Positions 9,780-19,039 of a stretch of DNA of 64,000 nt are shown piece after piece (position 1 is the stretch's first letter; every line of letters begins with the position of its first letter). Below the pieces are notes generated by a model. The model saw nothing but the letters and a program-made list of their open reading frames with translations, searched no databases and was not told the origin of the DNA. The position numbers and the translations under genes are program-made. The DNA is from JADHMP01 sp016779985. Lineage in GTDB: Bacteria > Bacteroidota > Bacteroidia > Flavobacteriales > Flavobacteriaceae. The DNA lies in the NCBI GenBank assembly GCA_016779985.1, contig JADHMP010000007.1, positions 1 to 64,000 on the forward strand, in the 5' to 3' direction.

Positions 9780-10994
9780 TTATCTGATTTTTAGGGTAAC
9801 AATTGAAACAATGGCTAATAAAATTCCTACAATCCAAAAACGAGCTACTATTTTACTCTCATGGTAGCCTTTTTTCTGAAAGTGATGATGTAGGGGTGAC
9901 ATTAAAAAAAGTCGCTTACCCTCTCCTGTCTTTCGTTTATTATATTTGAAATAGCCCACTTGAAGAATAACTGATAGATTTTCTATTAGAAAAATTCCAC
10001 ATAAAATGGGAATCAACAGTTCTTTTCTAACAATAATTGCTACCACTGCAATCAAGGCCCCAATGGTTAAACTTCCTGTATCCCCCATAAAAATGGTTGC
10101 AGGAAAAGAATTATACCATAAAAAACCAACTAAGGCACCTACAAAAGAGGCAATAAAAACAGTGACTTCCCCCACATTGGGGATATACATGATGTTCAAA
10201 TAGTCAGAAAAAATAATGTTTCCAGACACCCATGCAAAAATGGCTAAAGCAATAACAATTATGGCTGAACTGCCAGCAGCAAGACCATCAATTCCATCAG
10301 TGAGGTTGGCACCATTTGAGACAGCCATGATAATAAATATTACAATGGGAATAAAAATCATCCACCCCCACTGGGTGGTTGCAAGACCGGTCCACCCAAT
10401 CAAATCAGCGTAATCAAATTCATTGTTTTTTAGAAGAGGAATAGTGGTTAATATGCCTTTTTGATCTTGAGTAACACGCTCTACTATCCCTAAATCATTC
10501 ACTTTTTCGCTCACTGTTCTAACCGTGACCATTGGATGGAAATAAAGCATTCCTCCTACAATGGCTCCTAAGACAAACTGACCTAAAATTTTGAATCTAC
10601 CCTGAAGCCCTTTTTTATCCTTTTTAAAAATTTTGATATAATCATCTATCCATCCTATAAAGCCCATCCATACAGATGTAAACAATAAAATAAGGATATA
10701 AATATTCTCTAGTTTTGCTACTAAAATAACTGGAACTAAGAGGCTAATTAGTATAATGATCCCTCCCATTGTTGGTGTTCCTTCTTTTTCTTTTTGACCT
10801 TCTAAACCAAGGTCTCGAATGCTTTCTCCTACTTGTTGGTCCTTTAAATAGTGAATTATTCTTTTTCCAAAAATCAAAGAAATAAACAAGGCTAAAATAA
10901 ACCCTAAACTTGCTCTAAAGCTCAGATACTGAAAAAGACTCGCTCCAAAAAGTTGAAAGTTATTTTCTAGATATGCAAAGAGATAGTATAACAT
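9780..10994 (-). CDS. mraY: Phospho-MurNAc-pentapeptide transferase MraY
   Basis: MraY joins UDP-MurNAc-pentapeptide to undecaprenyl phosphate to form lipid I at the inner membrane. The protein has about ten membrane segments and clear family motifs: GTPTMGGIII near residue 73, NLTDGIDGLA near residue 225 and FMGDTGSL near residue 300, which carry the Mg-binding Asp residues. The HHHFQ motif lies near the C-terminus. At 404 residues it is slightly longer than the E. coli enzyme, as is usual in Bacteroidetes. Confidence 0.97.
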   Translation of the reverse strand: MLYYLFAYLENNFQLFGASLFQYLSFRASLGFILALFISLIFGKRIIHYLKDQQVGESIRDLGLEGQKEKEGTPTMGGIIILISLLVPVILVAKLENIYILILLFTSVWMGFIGWIDDYIKIFKKDKKGLQGRFKILGQFVLGAIVGGMLYFHPMVTVRTVSEKVNDLGIVERVTQDQKGILTTIPLLKNNEFDYADLIGWTGLATTQWGWMIFIPIVIFIIMAVSNGANLTDGIDGLAAGSSAIIVIALAIFAWVSGNIIFSDYLNIMYIPNVGEVTVFIASFVGALVGFLWYNSFPATIFMGDTGSLTIGALIAVVAIIVRKELLIPILCGIFLIENLSVILQVGYFKYNKRKTGEGKRLFLMSPLHHHFQKKGYHESKIVARFWIVGILLAIVSIVTLKIR

Positions 10995-10996
10995 TC

Positions 10997-12457
10997 TTAG
11001 TTTAGGTTTAAAAAGATATCCTGTGCAATTTTAAAATCATCAAAAGGATGTTTAACTCCTTCAATTTCTTGATAGGTCTCATGCCCCTTTCCTGCAATGA
11101 GGATTATATCTTTAGGCCGACACAAATGTTTTGCCGTAGCAATGGCTTCCTGACGGTTTGTAATTTTTAATACTTTTCGTTGATCTTCTAATGGTACTCC
11201 TGCTAACATCTCTTCGATGATTAGCTCTGGAGATTCATTTCGTGGATTGTCAGAAGTAAAAATGCTCTTATCACTATAAGAAGTTGATATTTTTCCCATA
11301 ATGGGCCTTTTTTTCTTATCTCGATTTCCACCACATCCAACAATAGTTAGGAGCATTTCATTTCTTGTCCTAATGGCATTTATTGTTTTTAATACATTTT
11401 CCAATGCGTCTGGTGTATGGGCATAATCAATAATAATTGTAGTCTCTTCTTTGGTTTGAAAAATTTGAAACCTTCCCACTAGGCTTTTTAATTTGCTTAG
11501 TTGTTTCAGTACCTCCAAAGGATCAACTCCAAGCTGTTCTGTGGTTGCAAAGACTGCTAAGAGATTGTAAGCATTGAAATTTCCAACAAGGGCTGTCCAT
11601 AATTCTTGATTGTTTATTTTTAAGAGCATTCCTGAAAATTGTTGCTCTAAAATTTTAGCTTGATAGTCTGCAGCTCTTTTGAGCGCATAATGAATTTTTT
11701 TTGCCTTTGTGTTTTGCATCATATACATGCCATTTTTGTCATCAGTATTTGAAAGAGCAAAGGCTTTTGGTGGTAATAGGTCAAAAAATACTTTTTTTAT
11801 GTCCCTGTAATTCTTAAAGCTTCCATGATAATCAAGATGATCATGAGTAAGGTTGGTAAAAACTCCTCCATTGAAATGTAATCCTGACACCCTGTGCTGC
11901 GCAATTCCATGCGAAGACACTTCCATAAAGCAATGAGTAATTCCTTTTGCCAACATTTCAGATAAATGCTTTTGGATCGAAATTGCATCTGGAGTTGTAT
12001 GGGTGGCTTCATGAAAAACATCACCATATTGTATAGCAACCGTAGAAATAAGTCCACATTTGTACTTCAAATTAGACATCACTTCGTATAACATACTGGC
12101 CACAGATGTTTTTCCATTAGTGCCAGTAATACCAATGAGGTTTAGATGCTTGGAAGGGTTTTGATAAAAATTGTCAGCCATTAAGGCCAAAGCCTTATGG
12201 CTATTTTCTACAACAACGTAGGAAATGTTTTCCACACTATGCTCTGGCATTGTTTCGCAAACCACAGCTATTGCTCCTTTATTTATTGCTTGTGCAATAA
12301 AACTGTGTCCATCTAACTCTAAGCCTGTCAAGGCAACAAATAGATCACCCTTAGTGACTAGTCTGGAGTCAAACTGAATCTCATTGATAGTTGCTTGGGT
12401 AGAACCCACAACAGCTTCAATTCCAGCACGATATAAAAGAGATTTTAATGTAATCAT
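10997..12457 (-). CDS. murE: UDP-MurNAc-tripeptide synthetase MurE (meso-DAP type)
   Basis: MurE adds the third amino acid to UDP-MurNAc-L-Ala-D-Glu. The ATP loop GITGTNGKTSV is near residue 109. The substrate-selecting motif DNPRNESP near residue 405 is the DNPR form associated with meso-diaminopimelate, so the murein is predicted to be DAP type. That agrees with the DAP-tripeptide recycling ligase mpl later in the window. It overlaps ftsI by 4 bp. Confidence 0.97.
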   Translation of the reverse strand: MITLKSLLYRAGIEAVVGSTQATINEIQFDSRLVTKGDLFVALTGLELDGHSFIAQAINKGAIAVVCETMPEHSVENISYVVVENSHKALALMADNFYQNPSKHLNLIGITGTNGKTSVASMLYEVMSNLKYKCGLISTVAIQYGDVFHEATHTTPDAISIQKHLSEMLAKGITHCFMEVSSHGIAQHRVSGLHFNGGVFTNLTHDHLDYHGSFKNYRDIKKVFFDLLPPKAFALSNTDDKNGMYMMQNTKAKKIHYALKRAADYQAKILEQQFSGMLLKINNQELWTALVGNFNAYNLLAVFATTEQLGVDPLEVLKQLSKLKSLVGRFQIFQTKEETTIIIDYAHTPDALENVLKTINAIRTRNEMLLTIVGCGGNRDKKKRPIMGKISTSYSDKSIFTSDNPRNESPELIIEEMLAGVPLEDQRKVLKITNRQEAIATAKHLCRPKDIILIAGKGHETYQEIEGVKHPFDDFKIAQDIFLNLN

Positions 12458-14430
12458 GAGAGGGTTAGAATTATCGTATCAGATTCAGCGTTTTTAATTT
12501 CTTTAATTTTTTGAGAAACAACTGTTCCTTCTCCAATGGTTTCAACCTGCCAGCCAACCTTTTTTAGAATTTCAACTGCCTTTTTTACTTCCAATCCCAA
12601 GACATCTGGCATTCCATTATTCATATCTGATCCAGTTAGTAAGTCTTCTAATTGCTCTGTTTTTAGCACAACTTCCTTTGGTGTGTTATTATAAATTTTC
12701 TTTGCAATCGCCTTAAAAACTGGAGCTGCAACGGTTGAACCATAATATCCTTTAGATTTATTAGGACGGTGAATAACAACAATGCATGAATATTTTGGAG
12801 AATCAGCAGGAAAATATCCAACAAAACTTGAAATATATTGAACTTCTTCATCGCCACTGTAATCTACTTGACAAGTGCCTGTTTTTCCTGCCATTGTTAC
12901 ATTTTGGTCTTTAATGCTATAGGCTGTACCCCATTTTTTATCAACAACATTAAAGAGCATTTTCTTCACTTTTTTAAGTGTTGTTTTTGAGCATATGGAG
13001 GGGTTTAATATTTCTACCTCAAAAATCTGTTTTGGCTGGTTGCCTAAGTTGCTTATTTTATCAATGAATTTTGGTTTAATCATAATTCCTTCATTGGCAA
13101 TAGCATTATAAAAAGTTAGCGTTTGAAGGGGCGTTAAACTGACTCCATAGCCATAGGCCATCCAAGGCAAATCCAATCCATCCCATTCCTTTTTATCATC
13201 AGGATAGGGAATTTTTGGAAGGCCCTCCCCTTTTATGGAAAGACCCAAGGGCTTGTTCAGTCCCATATTATACAAACGATCTACAAACTGTCTGGGGTTT
13301 TCTTTGTAGCTATCGTGGATAATTTTTACCAATCCCACGTTTGAAGATACTTCTAGTGCTCTGCCTGCAGAGATAGTTCCAAAACCACCACGTTTAGAAT
13401 CTCTAACCTCATATTTCCCAAAAAATTGAAGCTTCCCCTTGCCCGTCTCAATTGGTGTATTTACATCAATCTTTTTATCTTCAAGTGCTGCTATCATTGC
13501 CATAGTTTTGAAGGTAGAACCTGGCTCATGAGACTCGCCTATAGCATAATTCAATTTTTCATAATAAAAGCCTTTGGAAGTTCTACCTAAGTTAGCAATG
13601 GCTTTAATTGAACCCGTATTGACCTCCATTAATACCACACTTCCATGTTCTGCCTCAAAATCTATCAATTGTTTCAAAAGTGCATTTTGAGCAATGTCTT
13701 GCATATTAGTGTCTATCGTAGTATATAAATCAAACCCTTCTGTTGGTTCTTTTTCATTATCGGCATTTATTGGCTTCCACTGTCCGTTTGCAATTTTTTG
13801 TTTCAATCGATACCCTTGCTCTCCATTTAAATATTGAAAATAAGCTCCCTCCAGACCCACTCTTATAAAAGTTCCATCTGAATCTCTTTTTTCATAACCA
13901 ATGGTTCGTTCTGCTATTTTACCCAAAGGATGTTCCCGTTCAATGGATTGCTCGACAATGAGCCCCCCTTTATAAGGTCCTGATTTAAAAAGCGGAAAAC
14001 TTTTTATTTGTTGCATTTCAGAAAAACTCAAATTCTTGGCTACTAGCCAATACCTGTTTTTCTTCTTACGGGCTAGCTCTAAACGCTTTTGAATATTAGC
14101 TTGCGGTTGATTCAAAAAAGTAGCTAAAGCTTTTGCTAAGGCGACTTTACTTTGTTGAAATCTAGCGTTTGATGGCACTACTGCATCCCACCGTATTTCA
14201 TAACGGGGTACTGAGGTAGCTAATATACTCCCATCAGCAGCATAAATATTTCCTCTACTGGGCTCTAGAGGAACATTTTTTATAGTTTGATTGGTTGCCA
14301 TTGCTTCAAAAGCAGGTCCTTCAATCCACTGAATAACAAAAATCTTAGTGCCTATACCTAGTGCAAAAAAGAACATAAGCAAAACAACTAGGTAGAACCG
14401 CCACATAAGCTTTTGTTGTTGTTTTTCCAT
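12454..14430 (-). CDS. ftsI: Septal transpeptidase FtsI (class B PBP) with PASTA domain
   Basis: This is a 658-residue class B penicillin-binding protein with one N-terminal membrane anchor (residues 13-33), a dimerisation domain, the transpeptidase domain and a C-terminal PASTA domain (about residues 606-657). The catalytic motif STFK is at residues 305-308, SSN follows near residue 363, and KTGT lies near residue 515. It crosslinks septal peptidoglycan in partnership with FtsW. A PASTA domain on FtsI is common in Bacteroidetes but absent from the E. coli protein. It sits 1 bp from ftsL. Confidence 0.96.
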   Translation of the reverse strand: MEKQQQKLMWRFYLVVLLMFFFALGIGTKIFVIQWIEGPAFEAMATNQTIKNVPLEPSRGNIYAADGSILATSVPRYEIRWDAVVPSNARFQQSKVALAKALATFLNQPQANIQKRLELARKKKNRYWLVAKNLSFSEMQQIKSFPLFKSGPYKGGLIVEQSIEREHPLGKIAERTIGYEKRDSDGTFIRVGLEGAYFQYLNGEQGYRLKQKIANGQWKPINADNEKEPTEGFDLYTTIDTNMQDIAQNALLKQLIDFEAEHGSVVLMEVNTGSIKAIANLGRTSKGFYYEKLNYAIGESHEPGSTFKTMAMIAALEDKKIDVNTPIETGKGKLQFFGKYEVRDSKRGGFGTISAGRALEVSSNVGLVKIIHDSYKENPRQFVDRLYNMGLNKPLGLSIKGEGLPKIPYPDDKKEWDGLDLPWMAYGYGVSLTPLQTLTFYNAIANEGIMIKPKFIDKISNLGNQPKQIFEVEILNPSICSKTTLKKVKKMLFNVVDKKWGTAYSIKDQNVTMAGKTGTCQVDYSGDEEVQYISSFVGYFPADSPKYSCIVVIHRPNKSKGYYGSTVAAPVFKAIAKKIYNNTPKEVVLKTEQLEDLLTGSDMNNGMPDVLGLEVKKAVEILKKVGWQVETIGEGTVVSQKIKEIKNAESDTIILTLS

Positions 14431-14431
14431 C

Positions 14432-14737
14432 TTATTCTATTGTTATTTTAACAGGAGGACGATCTGCTGGACCTAAATTTGTGTCACTCAACAATTGCAT
14501 CACTGTGGATTCCTTTTTTAGATTGACAAGCCTCGTTTTCTGCTCCACAAAAACACTTTTTAATGCTTTAATGTCTTTATTGTAAGCAGCAATAGTGAAA
14601 ATTTTTCGATCTGCGCTGTGTCCACTCGAAATCATAAGTAAAGCCAAACAGGACAGATAGATTATCATACGCCAGTTTTTCAATGCATTGCTATTGAGCA
14701 AAAAATCTATATTCAAAAAAGCTAGAAGACGTTTCAT
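14432..14737 (-). CDS. ftsL: FtsL-like divisome protein
   Basis: This is a 101-residue bitopic protein with one membrane segment (about residues 22-39) followed by a helical, probably coiled-coil periplasmic part (DIKALKSVFVEQKTRLVNLKK region) and a short tail. FtsL forms a complex with FtsQ and FtsB and activates FtsW/FtsI. Sequence identity in this family is very low, so the name rests on topology, size and the invariant slot between rsmH and ftsI. It overlaps rsmH by 4 bp. Confidence 0.82.
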   Translation of the reverse strand: MKRLLAFLNIDFLLNSNALKNWRMIIYLSCLALLMISSGHSADRKIFTIAAYNKDIKALKSVFVEQKTRLVNLKKESTVMQLLSDTNLGPADRPPVKITIE

Positions 14738-15636
14738 TTTTTTTCAGCAATTCGCATTTTAGCACTTCGTGCTCTTGAATTATTATCGGTTTCAGCTTTG
14801 TCTGGCACTATCAATTTTCCAATCTTCTTCATTGGAGCTATATTGTTGCCATAGAAATCTTTTTCATCAACGCCCTCAAAATTTCCGTAATTAATGAAGC
14901 GTTTCACTAGCCTATCTTCAAGAGAATGATATGATATACACACCAATCGACCTCCTTGTGCCAAAAGAGAAGAAGCCTGTTTTAACAATGATTTTAGTGC
15001 TTCTAATTCTCCGTTGACTTCAATTCGAAGGGCTTGAAAGCATTGTGCTAATACTTTGTTTTCAAAACGTTTAGGGATTTTTTTGACTAACAAACCCCTC
15101 AGCTGGAAAGTGGTTTCAATGGTAGTTCTTTGACGTGCATTTATGATGTCGGTTGCAAATTTTTTGGCTCGGTCTACTTCACCATATTCTTTAAAAATTC
15201 TCTCTAATTCATCTTCAGAATATTCATTGACAATTGTTTTCGCATCAAGAGGTTGGTCCAAATTCATTCTCATATCTAGAGGGCCGTCTATTCTAGTTGA
15301 AAAACCTCTGTGCCCAGTGTCAAATTGATGAGAAGAAACCCCTAAATCAGCCAATATCCCATCAACCATTTTTATTTTATTGTATTGTAAATACGCTTTT
15401 ATATTTTTAAAATTTGAGCCTAAGAAAGTAAAGCGCTGATCTTCTAATGAATTTTTAGCAGCCTCTGAGTCATGATCAAATCCAAATAGTTTAGCCGTAG
15501 CATCCATTTTTTCTAGAATCGCTTTTGAATGACCTCCCCCTCCAAAAGTAGCATCGACATAAACACCCTTTGGCTTTAGCACCAAACCAGCAACGGCTTG
15601 CTGCAATAAAACTGGTTTATGATAGGTCATTGTCAT
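14734..15636 (-). CDS. rsmH: 16S rRNA m4C1402 methyltransferase RsmH
   Basis: RsmH (formerly MraW) methylates N4 of C1402 in 16S rRNA using SAM. The motif HKPVLLQQAV near residue 6 and the SAM-binding loop DATFGGGGHSKAIL near residue 28 are typical, as are ILADLGVSSHQFD near residue 95 and the C-terminal SRARSAKMR. At 300 residues the length is normal. It overlaps the end of mraZ by 20 bp, so translation is likely coupled. Confidence 0.97.
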   Translation of the reverse strand: MTMTYHKPVLLQQAVAGLVLKPKGVYVDATFGGGGHSKAILEKMDATAKLFGFDHDSEAAKNSLEDQRFTFLGSNFKNIKAYLQYNKIKMVDGILADLGVSSHQFDTGHRGFSTRIDGPLDMRMNLDQPLDAKTIVNEYSEDELERIFKEYGEVDRAKKFATDIINARQRTTIETTFQLRGLLVKKIPKRFENKVLAQCFQALRIEVNGELEALKSLLKQASSLLAQGGRLVCISYHSLEDRLVKRFINYGNFEGVDEKDFYGNNIAPMKKIGKLIVPDKAETDNNSRARSAKMRIAEKK

Positions 15637-16084
15637 TTTTATCTCCCATAACTTCTTCGGCTAATTCACCAAAATCTAAAGTGGCTTCATCAATAGCTTT
15701 TTCATAGTGGTCTTTGTTCCAAATTTCTAAAATGGTTACTGCCGATGAAATAACAACCTCTTTTTTTATATCAGCATATTTGATTAAATCTTTAGGAATA
15801 AGTAATCGGCCAGAGGCATCAATTTCAACAGGTTTTACACCAGCAGTGAAGCGCCTTATGAAGTCATTATTCTTTTTGTTAAAACGATTCAAACTATTCA
15901 CTTTCTGCATCAAAACCTCCCATTCTTGCATTGGATAAAATTCAAGACATGAATTGAAAACAGCTCGCTTGAGAACAAACCCCCCTTTGAGATAGGTTGC
16001 CAACTGCCCTTTTAGGGCTACCGGCATCATGATCCGTCCTTTGGCATCTGCCTTGCATTCATATGTGCCTATGAAATGTTGCAT
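15617..16084 (-). CDS. mraZ: Transcriptional regulator MraZ
   Basis: MraZ is an AbrB-like DNA-binding protein that represses the dcw operon in E. coli by binding repeats ahead of its own gene. Two MraZ half-domains are visible: one starts IGTYECKADAKGRIMMP and the second contains GVKPVEIDASGRLLIPK. I chose the ATG at 16082-16084, giving a protein beginning MQHFIGTYE, because this matches family starts. A longer frame opening at 16138 would begin inside the tandem repeats at 16122-16149, which look like the operator. This is the first gene of the dcw operon. Confidence 0.94.
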   Translation of the reverse strand: MQHFIGTYECKADAKGRIMMPVALKGQLATYLKGGFVLKRAVFNSCLEFYPMQEWEVLMQKVNSLNRFNKKNNDFIRRFTAGVKPVEIDASGRLLIPKDLIKYADIKKEVVISSAVTILEIWNKDHYEKAIDEATLDFGELAEEVMGDKNDNDLS

Positions 16085-16121
16085 TCTGAAAGCATTAGTG
16101 TTGCTCAAATTTATAAATTTA

Positions 16122-16149
16122 TTACCACTTTTTACCACTTTTTACCACA
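16122..16149 (-). promoter_or_regulatory. Probable MraZ operator: three tandem 10-bp repeats
   Basis: Read on the minus strand, TGGTAAAAAG occurs twice in tandem and a third diverged copy, TGGTAATAAA, follows, in exact 10-bp register. The ACCAC cores on the plus strand are at 16124, 16134 and 16144. E. coli MraZ binds TGGGN repeats spaced on a 10-bp period, so three TGGTA units 38 bp or less ahead of mraZ fit an autoregulatory operator with a lineage-specific box. A related TCCAC core sits at 16165. Confidence 0.7.
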
Positions 16150-16235
16150 TTGTTAATAAGTTTTTCCACTTCATTTACTTTAAACTAAATTTCATACTGT
16201 TTACTATAAAACATTTAGCACCAATTGATTTTACC

Positions 16236-16243
16236 TATCTTTG
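16236..16243 (+). promoter_or_regulatory. -7 promoter element for the alpha/beta hydrolase
   Basis: TATCTTTG is an exact match to the Bacteroidetes -7 consensus TAnnTTTG, with TTTA 18 bp upstream as a weak -33 element. Transcription would start near 16250. This argues for the ATG at 16277 over an upstream in-frame ATG at 16241 that overlaps the element. Confidence 0.6.
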
Positions 16244-16276
16244 GAAAGTTTAAAATCTAGAAACGAATTCTGCTCG

Positions 16277-17041
16277 ATGAATCAAGTGCTCATTAAAGAA
16301 GAAAAGTTTAGTTTTATAGAAATTGGTGAAGGGCAACCTATTGTACTCTTACATGGTTTAATGGGAGGTTTGAGCAATTTTGAGGGCATCCTAAATTTCT
16401 TTCCAAACAAGGGGTATAAAGTCATCATCCCAGAATTACCGGTTTATTCACTTCCTCTGATTAAAACATCAGTAAAATCACTATCTGAGTATGTGTACTC
16501 TTTTTTGAAACACAAAAAACTATCTGAAATCATTCTCCTTGGAAATTCTTTGGGAGGTCATGTAGGCTTATTGTTTGCTAAGAACCATTCAGATATGTTA
16601 AAAGCTTTAGTCTTAACGGGCAGCTCTGGTCTGTATGAAAATAATATGGGTGACGGGTATCCAAAAAGAGGAGATTACAATTATATTAAAACAAAGAGTG
16701 AAGCTGTTTTCTATGATCCAAAAGTAGCTACCAAAGAAATTGTTGACGAAGTGTTTAAAACTGTTAATGATCGTAATAAATTAGTCCGAACGCTTGCCTT
16801 GGCTAAAAGTGCCATAGGGCATAATATGGCAACAGATCTACCCAATATGACAACCCCTACAGCACTAGTATGGGGAAATCAAGACATAGTAACACCCCCT
16901 ACAGTAGCAGAAGAGTTTATGCGTCTTCTGCCTGATGCTGAACTTTTTTGGATTGATAAATGTGGACATGCTCCAATGATGGAACACCCAGATCTTTTTA
17001 ATCAAATTCTTTTAGATTGGTTTGCCAAGCGTAAATTTTAA
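16277..17041 (+). CDS. Alpha/beta hydrolase
   Basis: This is a 254-residue alpha/beta-fold hydrolase. The oxyanion loop HGLMGG lies near residue 27, the nucleophile elbow GNSLGGH near residue 95 carries the catalytic Ser, and the C-terminal GHAPMMEHP supplies the catalytic His. It is probably a cytoplasmic esterase-type enzyme, but the substrate cannot be told from sequence. The start is set by the promoter element at 16236-16243. It precedes engB by 8 bp on the same strand, and this hydrolase-engB-gldC-gldB-nadE neighbourhood looks like a conserved flavobacterial arrangement. Confidence 0.88.
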   Translation: MNQVLIKEEKFSFIEIGEGQPIVLLHGLMGGLSNFEGILNFFPNKGYKVIIPELPVYSLPLIKTSVKSLSEYVYSFLKHKKLSEIILLGNSLGGHVGLLFAKNHSDMLKALVLTGSSGLYENNMGDGYPKRGDYNYIKTKSEAVFYDPKVATKEIVDEVFKTVNDRNKLVRTLALAKSAIGHNMATDLPNMTTPTALVWGNQDIVTPPTVAEEFMRLLPDAELFWIDKCGHAPMMEHPDLFNQILLDWFAKRKF

Positions 17042-17049
17042 TTTTTTTT

Positions 17050-17670
17050 ATGCAAATAAAATCAGCTGCATTTGTTATTAGCAACACAGATGTTATTAAA
17101 TGCCCAGATCACAATCAGCCTGAATATGCTTTTATTGGTCGGTCTAATGTGGGAAAATCTTCTTTGATAAATTCTCTTTTGCAACACAAAGGATTAGCTA
17201 AGACTTCTTCTACTCCTGGAAAAACACAGTTGATTAATCACTTTTTGATTAATGATTTTTGGTATTTGGTGGATCTGCCAGGGTATGGTTATGCTAGAGT
17301 CTCAAAGACTAAAAAAAAACAATTCCAATCTGTCATAACGCACTATTTTGAAAAACGGAAACAACTCTATTGTAGTTTTATTTTAATTGACATCCGTCAC
17401 AAACCTCAACCTATCGATATAAACTTTATGAAATGGGTGGGTCAAAAGCAAATCCCATTTGCAATTGTTTTCACAAAAGCAGATAAACTAAAACCTAACC
17501 TACTTGAACAACATGTTAAGGATTATGAAAAAGCACTACTAGAGGATGTTTGGGAATCTCTCCCCCCCATTTTTGTAACCTCAGCTACAAAAAAAACGGG
17601 CTGTGATTTATTATTAAAACACCTTAGTGATTTAAATCAAGAATTTAAAAAACTTAATAGTTCTGCTTAG
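17050..17670 (+). CDS. engB: Ribosome biogenesis GTPase EngB (YihA/YsxC)
   Basis: EngB is a small TRAFAC-class GTPase needed for 50S ribosome assembly. The P-loop GRSNVGKSS lies at residues 31-39, G2/G3 elements TPGKTQ and DLPGYGYA follow, and the G4 motif TKAD lies near residue 142. The length (206 residues) is normal. It ends tail to tail with gldC, the two stops overlapping by 4 bp. Confidence 0.96.
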   Translation: MQIKSAAFVISNTDVIKCPDHNQPEYAFIGRSNVGKSSLINSLLQHKGLAKTSSTPGKTQLINHFLINDFWYLVDLPGYGYARVSKTKKKQFQSVITHYFEKRKQLYCSFILIDIRHKPQPIDINFMKWVGQKQIPFAIVFTKADKLKPNLLEQHVKDYEKALLEDVWESLPPIFVTSATKKTGCDLLLKHLSDLNQEFKKLNSSA

Positions 17671-18008
17671 TTTTCTTTTTTCAATTCTAATTTTTCTGCA
17701 AAATAATCACAGAAGTCTTGCATAGTAGCTGTCATTTTTTCGTCTTGAGTAGCCTTGTAAAAAGTTTGACTAAGAGCCATTAATGTTTGATGAAAAAATT
17801 TCTGCATTTGATCTATCGGCATTTCTTTTACCCAAAGATCCATTTTCAGGGTTTCTTGTGTTTTTGCATCCCAAAATGATAAAAGGATGGCTTGGGTTTC
17901 TTCATTATCAACACCCCCATCTTGAGCAGACCATTTCATCTTTTCTGGGATATTATTTTCATCCAATTCAACTTGAATATTAATAGAAGTTGTTTTTTTT
18001 ATTGCCAT
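17667..18008 (-). CDS. gldC: Gliding motility protein GldC
   Basis: This is a 113-residue soluble protein without signal or membrane segments, containing VELDENNIPEKMKWSAQDGG near the N-terminus, a region characteristic of GldC. In Flavobacterium johnsoniae GldC is encoded next to GldB and improves gliding, although its molecular role is unresolved. It abuts gldB, and the pair forms a two-gene leftward operon. Confidence 0.9.
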   Translation of the reverse strand: MAIKKTTSINIQVELDENNIPEKMKWSAQDGGVDNEETQAILLSFWDAKTQETLKMDLWVKEMPIDQMQKFFHQTLMALSQTFYKATQDEKMTATMQDFCDYFAEKLELKKEN

Positions 18009-19015
18009 TAGCGTTTTGGTTTATACCCAGACGTTTGAAAAAGTTCTTGAGGAGGCAGGGCAAATAGGTCAGTGATTGTTGTATTTGGAAAACGTTTCAT
18101 GTACGCCCTAACTATTTGCCAACCAACCCAAACCCCAATGCGCCCTGGTGATTCGTTATCTAGTTCTAAATAAAATTTTGAAAATGGAGCAGGCTGTATA
18201 AAACGTCTCATTAAATCTGGTTCTGTATCATAAAGCATTTGCTTTTCTATGAAATATTGCCAAATAAGCTTTTCGTTATTTTCAGCCCATTGAAATTCTT
18301 CTTCAGTATAGCCAATTTTAATAAAATCTTCTTGATGTGTATTTAATATATCTTGCATATATAATTTTTTACCATGCCAAATTATCTGCGCTAAGAAGGT
18401 TCTGTCTTTGGGCACTTTTAAAAAGGAAGTAGAAAATTTTTCAACGACTTGAGATAGAATGTAGATTTCATCCATTTCTTTCCTGATATAATTAGGAATA
18501 CCCTCATAAAGTGGATGATTTTGTCCAAGAAAAGTATCTAAAGACAATAACAAAAGAGAATCTGCATAAACTGTTTTGATTTGATAATCTACATTATTAG
18601 TAAGGCCAATTACGTGTGGAACTTTTGTGTTTGGAAAAAGGTATACTATGTGTTGAAATAAATGTGTAAGCGATTTCTCCAAGACTTCTACATCACTAAA
18701 ATGCTCCTCTACAGCATCTTGAATGAGCAATTGTAGTGTATCCTTTTGCCTTGCAATCCAAACATCATCATCAAATTCAGTAGGGAATAAAAAGGGATAA
18801 TCCGCTTTGAGTTGAGGTATATCTTCTGCCTGAGAACGTTGGAATTTTAAATCAAAACGGTCAATTTTAAGAGCAATGGGTATCGCTTTTATTTTTGATT
18901 CTTCCTCCTCTTCAGAAACACATCTTATCAAAATGATAAAAAAAAGGGTAAAAACTAATAATCCCCAAAAAACATTTTTTTTTATTGAACACACTTGGTT
19001 CTGAAATTTTTTCAT
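18008..19015 (-). CDS. gldB: Gliding motility protein GldB
   Basis: GldB is an essential component of the gliding and type IX secretion apparatus in F. johnsoniae, where it is described as a lipoprotein. I place the start at the ATG ending at 19015, giving MKKFQNQVC, because upstream in-frame ATGs overlap the promoter region. A hydrophobic segment (about residues 15-31) ends in LIRC. The Arg before the Cys is not a classic lipobox, so lipidation is uncertain. The body contains family-like stretches such as ESPGRIGVWVGWQIVRAYM near the C-terminus. The gene is divergent from nadE, and their promoter elements nearly touch. Confidence 0.88.
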   Translation of the reverse strand: MKKFQNQVCSIKKNVFWGLLVFTLFFIILIRCVSEEEEESKIKAIPIALKIDRFDLKFQRSQAEDIPQLKADYPFLFPTEFDDDVWIARQKDTLQLLIQDAVEEHFSDVEVLEKSLTHLFQHIVYLFPNTKVPHVIGLTNNVDYQIKTVYADSLLLLSLDTFLGQNHPLYEGIPNYIRKEMDEIYILSQVVEKFSTSFLKVPKDRTFLAQIIWHGKKLYMQDILNTHQEDFIKIGYTEEEFQWAENNEKLIWQYFIEKQMLYDTEPDLMRRFIQPAPFSKFYLELDNESPGRIGVWVGWQIVRAYMKRFPNTTITDLFALPPQELFQTSGYKPKR

Positions 19016-19029
19016 CAAATGTTTTATAC

Positions 19030-19037
19030 TAATTTTG
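19030..19037 (+). promoter_or_regulatory. -7 promoter element for nadE
   Basis: TAATTTTG matches TAnnTTTG, and a T-run about 19 bp upstream could serve as a weak -33. It points at nadE, whose likely ATG is at 19070. Confidence 0.5.
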
Positions 19038-19039
19038 TA

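Noticed and set aside
16085..16138. Longer mraZ start at 16138
   Set aside because: It would put 18 non-conserved residues ahead of the family start and would begin inside the tandem operator-like repeats.
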